Positions 26,501-32,500 of a DNA stretch of 45,263 bases are shown one piece after another. Location of the stretch: assembly GCA_017961765.1 (NCBI GenBank), contig JAGCWQ010000047.1, positions 1 through 45,263 of the forward strand, in the 5' to 3' direction. Every line of letters begins with the position of its first letter. Position 1 is the stretch's first letter. The notes under the pieces are model-generated. The model saw only the letters and a list, made by a program, of their open reading frames with translations, was not told where the DNA came from and ran no database searches. The DNA comes from Paludibacteraceae bacterium (GTDB taxonomy: Bacteria > Bacteroidota > Bacteroidia > Bacteroidales > Paludibacteraceae). The translations under genes were made by a program, and so were the position numbers.

Positions 26501-29500
26501 TTCCTACCAACTCTCAATCTTACAAGTTGGTTGGTACGGAGAACCACACGTTCAACGGTAAGAACATCGCTTGTAAGGCTTCCATCTCGGTTCCTGTTAC
26601 AGTCAACGAGTTGCCTACCGTATCTATTACGGGTACAACAAGCGTCTGCGACGGAACTCCTACGACTCTCACTGCTCACGGTGCTAACAGCTATCTGTGG
26701 TCGTTGAGTTCAGATAAGGAGACTATCTTGTCAAAGGCTTCTAAGTTGGAGGTCAACGTAGGCGAGACTTTGGAATACTATGTTATCGGTACGGATGTTA
26801 ACGGATGTAAGAACGATGCGAAGGTTACGGTTAGTCCTTACAGCTATCCTTCCTTCGAGGTTGATCCTGTAACGCTCTGCTTCGGTGACAAGGCTACGAT
26901 GACAATCAAGAACCCTTCAGAGTCTATGGCTTATGTCTGGACAACGGGTGATACGACGGTAACAGGTCAGACATTCATATTCGAGCCTGCAACTTCATTG
27001 AACGTCTATATCAAGGGTACTTCTTCAATGACAGGATGTGAAAAGAATGAGGTTGTCAAGGTAACAGTCAACCCATTGCCAATCATCAAGCACGATGTAA
27101 TCACTCACGGATGTATCGGTGACGATGTGAAGATTGTTGCTTCCGGTGCTACCTCTTATAAGTGGAACGGTGTTGAGGGTGAGGCTGAGATGACTTACAC
27201 TCCGATAGCACTCACTTCTTCTTACAATATCGTCGGAACGGATGACAATAACTGTTCTTCTTCCGAGACGGTAACGGTAACGTTGAACAAGTTGCCAGAT
27301 GTACAAATCGCTGGTGAGTTGTATGTCTGTGAGAATTCAGAGGCTAACTTGACTGCTACGGGAGCTCAGAACTACATATGGAGTACGGGTGAGACTGGTA
27401 CGGCATCTATCAAGCCAATCGTAACGGATGAGCATGTCATTACTGTTACAGGTCGTGATAATAACCAATGTGAGAACAAGGCAACCGTTACACTCCATGC
27501 AGTGGATGTTCCTGAACTCTCCTTGGAGCCTGCTACGGTCTGCTTCGGTACTTCCGCAGATATGGCAGTCTTGGTATCAGCTGATAAGGTTCAATCTTAC
27601 GATTACTTGTGGTCTAACGGTACAACGACGCAAACGGCAACAGTTCTTCCTAACGCAATCGGTGAGAACTCAGTCAGCGTTGCAGTAACTGCCAACTATG
27701 TAGGTTCTGAGGGAACGGTTTCTTGTCAGAACACAGCATATACGACGATTACGGCAATCAAGGCTCCAACCTTGATTGTAACCGGTGCACTCTCCATCTG
27801 TTCTGGTGAAAACTTGGAACTCACCGCAGGTGGTGCTAAGACCTATACATGGAACGGCGCTGCTGGTGAGGGCGAGAATGGTGAAATCTTGAATGATTCT
27901 CCTAAGTCTTCTGCTCCAGCCTATAAGTTGGTTGGTACGGATGAATATGGATGTTCTTCCGATACGACAATCGTAGCTAAGGTTTACGACTTGCCTAAGT
28001 TGACAATCTCGGGTGATCCTCGCGTCTGTGTTGACGACCATGCTTCACTCCTCGCATCGGGTGCAACCTACTATGAGTGGAGCGACGGCAAGACCAATAC
28101 AGCAGAGTTTACGCCACTTGTTACGGATACAACAACATTCACTGTTACGGGTTACATCGTAATGGCAGAGAACAATAAGATGTGTCAGAACTCAGCCGAT
28201 ATCAAGGTTTACGCTTTGAGCAAGCCATCTATCGACATCATTGGCCGCACGGATGCTTGTTACGGCAAGTCTTTGGACTTCACGGCAACGGCAACGGCTA
28301 AAGATGCTATCTCTTACTCTTATGAGTGGACTGATGGTACGGCAGACCAATCAGGCAATGTCAGCTTGATGGTTACTTCCAACCAAGTTTTGGGCGTGAC
28401 GGCAACAGCTCACTACGCTTCAACAGACAACGCTTGTAAGTCAACAAAGAATATCAATGTAATCTCTAACCCATTGCCAGTCTTGAGCGTATCTGGTAAG
28501 ACGAAGATCTGTCAAGGCGATATGCTCGATTTGGTTGCTTTGGGTGCTGAAACTTACGAGTGGCTCAATGTTAAGGCGGGCGCCGACTTGCAAACTAAGC
28601 CAATGGGTTCTGTAACCTATACGTTGGTTGGAACGGATGAAAAGGGATGCGTCTCTACATTGTCAGTTCCTGTAACGGTTGATACATTGCCAGTCATTAA
28701 GGTTCTTGGTAACCGCAACATCTGTAACGGAAGCTCAGTATCGTTGACGGCTCAGGGTGCAGAATACTACACTTGGTTGCATGATAACTCAGTAAGCCCT
28801 ACGATGTCGGCTGTCATCACGCAGGATGAGTCCTTCAAGGTTGAGGGTGTTGATGGTAACAACTGTAAGTCTTCTCTTACGGTAGATGTGAAGGTGATTG
28901 AAAATCCTGATGTTCAAATCTCTGGTCTTGATGAGGTCTGCGTCAACGGAACAGTTAAGTTGACGGCATCGGGTGCTCAGAACTATAAGTGGTCTACTGG
29001 CGAGCGCACAGCGTCTATCACGGTAGCGCCAGAGGCTGTTGGAACGATGACATTGTCGGTTGAAGGAACAACAGGCAACTGTTCTTCTACTGCAACACAT
29101 AAGATCACGGTTCACGGATTGCCTCAGATCTTGATTGGCGGTCAATCTGAACTTTGTGCTGGCGATCTCCTCTCATTGAAAGCTTCTGGTGCTGGTGAGG
29201 GTGGTTCTTACAAGTGGAATACAGGAACGACTGGAGAGGAGTTGAATGCTTATCCTTCCGCTTCTGGAACTTACACTGTAACGGGTACGGATGTACATCA
29301 ATGTCAGAGCACGACAAATGTCCATGTGACGGTTAACGCATTGCCTCAGTTCTCTGTCAAGGGTGAGCGCAAAGTCTGCGACGGCACACAAACAGAGTTG
29401 ACTGCTGTAGGTTCAGATGACATGACTTATGTATGGGACGATGGCAATGACAACATGACTTATTCTCCAGCCATCACGCCTATAGTTGACAAGGATTGGA

Positions 29501-32500
29501 CATACAAGGTGACAGGTACGGACGCTAAGGGCTGTAAGAACACAGTGAAGGTGGATGTGGCTCCAATACCTTACCCTATAGTAACTATCTCTGGTGAGCC
29601 TTCTACTTGTCTCGGTGGAACTGTTACTTTGACGGCTAGCACGAACGGTGGAAACGCAACTTATGTATGGTTTAATGGTATGAAGGGTAATACGATGACC
29701 TTCACTCCTGATGTTGATGTTCAAGTGTACGTAAATGCAACGGAGAATGGCTGTACGACGAAGGAGCCTAAGATGGTAACGGTTAACCCATTGCCAACTC
29801 TTGATGTTCAAGGTGTATCTGAGATCTGTGAGGGCGGTAAGATCAGCCTCACGGCATACGGCGCTTTGAACTATACTTGGAACGGAAAGGCCGGCCTTGG
29901 TCAAGGTGGTAATATTTGGGAGGATACTCCTACTTCATCTACCATCTACAAGTTGAGAGGTGAGGATGCATTGGGTTGCGTAAGCTATATGGATGTTCCT
30001 GCAGTGGTTCACGCTAAGCCAGCCGTTAAGATTACTGGTGAAAATGTAGTCTGCGAAGGTACAACGACGTTGTTGACTGCTAGCGGAGATGTCGCTTCCT
30101 ATATCTGGAACGATTCAGAGATGACGAAGGGTGCAAACATTACGCCAAAGGTTGAGACGGAGACATCTTATACAGTAACTGCAACAAGTGGTTACGGATG
30201 TACGAATACTGCTACGGTTGTTGTTTCTCCAGTTCCTTATCCTGAGATTACAGTTAGAGGTGCGGATCCAGTATGTTCAGGTACTCCTGTTACTCTCTGG
30301 GTTGAGGGCGTAGATGCTCAAGTATGGCAGGATGGTTCTGTTAAACCATACTATAGCTTCACTCCTGAGGCTTCAACGACGGTTTACGTAAATGGAACCA
30401 ACTACATCCAAGGCAATCCAGACAGAGGTTGTACTTCTAAGAAGATTATCAATGTTGAGGTTCACCAATTGCCAATCATCACCTTCGAGGGTGATTCGAC
30501 GATATGCCACGGTGATGAATTTACTCTCATCGCTAAGGGTGCTTCAACTTACACTTGGAGCGATGGTACCAAGGGCGAGCTCTTGACGGCTAGTCCGACT
30601 TCAGCAACGACTTATAAGGTTTATGGTAAGGACAATCTTGGTTGTGAAAGCAGTAAGGAGGTTACGGTTCGTCTGTATGACGTTCCTTCCATCCGAATTA
30701 AGGGTGATGCTTCCGTATGTATCAACGAGGCTGCTTCCTTGCTCGCAACAGGTAGCTGTATCAACTACAAGTGGGTGGATGGTCCTTCCGCAGCATTGTA
30801 CGAGCCAATCGTTTCTACGGAGACAACCTACGAGGTAGAGGGTGAGGATGCTAACGGATGTAAGAACAAGGCTTCCATCACAGTTACTCCAGTTGAGAAA
30901 CCTGTTCTTGACTTCGAGGGTAATCCATACGCTTGTATCGGAAATGATGTGACGTTGAGTGCTCTCGGTGCTAAGTCTTATGTATGGGAGTTGGAGGAAA
31001 GCGACGATGTCATCTCTAAGGCTGCTACGGTGGTTGTGAAGATGGATAAGGCTAAGAACCTCAAGTTGACAGGTTACAAGGATAATTGCTTGAACACGAT
31101 TACAATTCCATTGACAGTTAATTTGCCTCCTGTAATCAGTGTCTTGGGTAACACTTCCATCTGTCAAGGTGATGTGTTGTCGTTGACAGCTACAGGTGCT
31201 GTGACTTACGATTGGAGCAACGGTGTACACAACGAGACGATGACTTCTCAACCGATGACTTCTACTTCTTATAAGGTAGATGCAACGGATGCAAATGGTT
31301 GTCAATCCTCTTTGGTTGTTCCTGTTGAGGTTTACTCGAGGCCAACTATCGGCATCGGAGGTCCTAACTCAGTATGTAAGGGTGGTCAAGTTACTCTCAC
31401 TGCAAACGGTAGCAGTACGATGTATCAATGGATTGACCCTGCATTCCCAACCGATACGTTTGTTGGTGCTCAATACAACTACACAATCGAGGAACAAACG
31501 TTGTTCACGGTGATTGGTACTGACGATAGAGGTTGTAAGAATAGGGCTACAATGTCCGTTTCCCCAATCGCTTACCCTGTCATCACGATCATCGGTGATT
31601 CAATCGGATGTATCAACAGTACGGGTGTCTTGGTAGCACAAGGTGCAAACGAGTACTTGTGGTCTGATGAAACAAGAGGATCTAACAAGGAGGTATTCTT
31701 CGATAATAATAAGATGATCAGTGTCAGCGGTACGAAGAACGGATGTACGACGAAGAAAGAGGTTAACATCAAAGTCAACCCTCTTCCAGTACTCGCAGTT
31801 AAGTCTGGTAACACCAGCATCTGTAAGGGTGACCGCTTAGAGTTGACGGTTGAGGGTGCTGACAGCTACTCTTGGAGCAACGGTACTTCTAATACGACGG
31901 GTGAGTTCGTTGCCTCTCCTTTGATTTCTACAACTTACTCCGTAACTGGTACGGATGCTAACAAGTGTAAGAACACACTCCCAATCGAGGTGACGGTTAA
32001 CGAGTTGCCTAAGGTTGTCATCACGGGTGATGCTCAAGTCTGCGAGGGTACTCAAGCTTCCTTCACGGCATCGAGCCAAAGCGAGATCGTTGACTACGTA
32101 TGGAACACGGGTGCATCCGGCGCTCAAACGCAAGCAGTTGTCAACTCGACGACAATATTCGTGGTCGATGCAACAGATATCAACGGATGTAAGTCTAAGC
32201 AGTCATTCACTGTGAAGACAATTCCTTATCCTGATGTTAAGATCTTGGGTAACCCAACCATCTGTGTAGGCGATGAGTTGAACTTGGTAGCACAAGGAGC
32301 TGTCTCTTACAAGTGGTCTAACGGAACGACGACATCTTCACTCTCTACTTGGCCATCGGCTGGCGGTACTTATACCGTAAGTGGTACTACTAACGGATGT
32401 ACCTCTACAGCGAGCGTTGAGGTGGCTGTTCGTTCTTTGCCTAACGTGCTTGTCTCTGGTAAGACGGCATTGTGTATGGGTGATCCACTTCGCTTGAAGG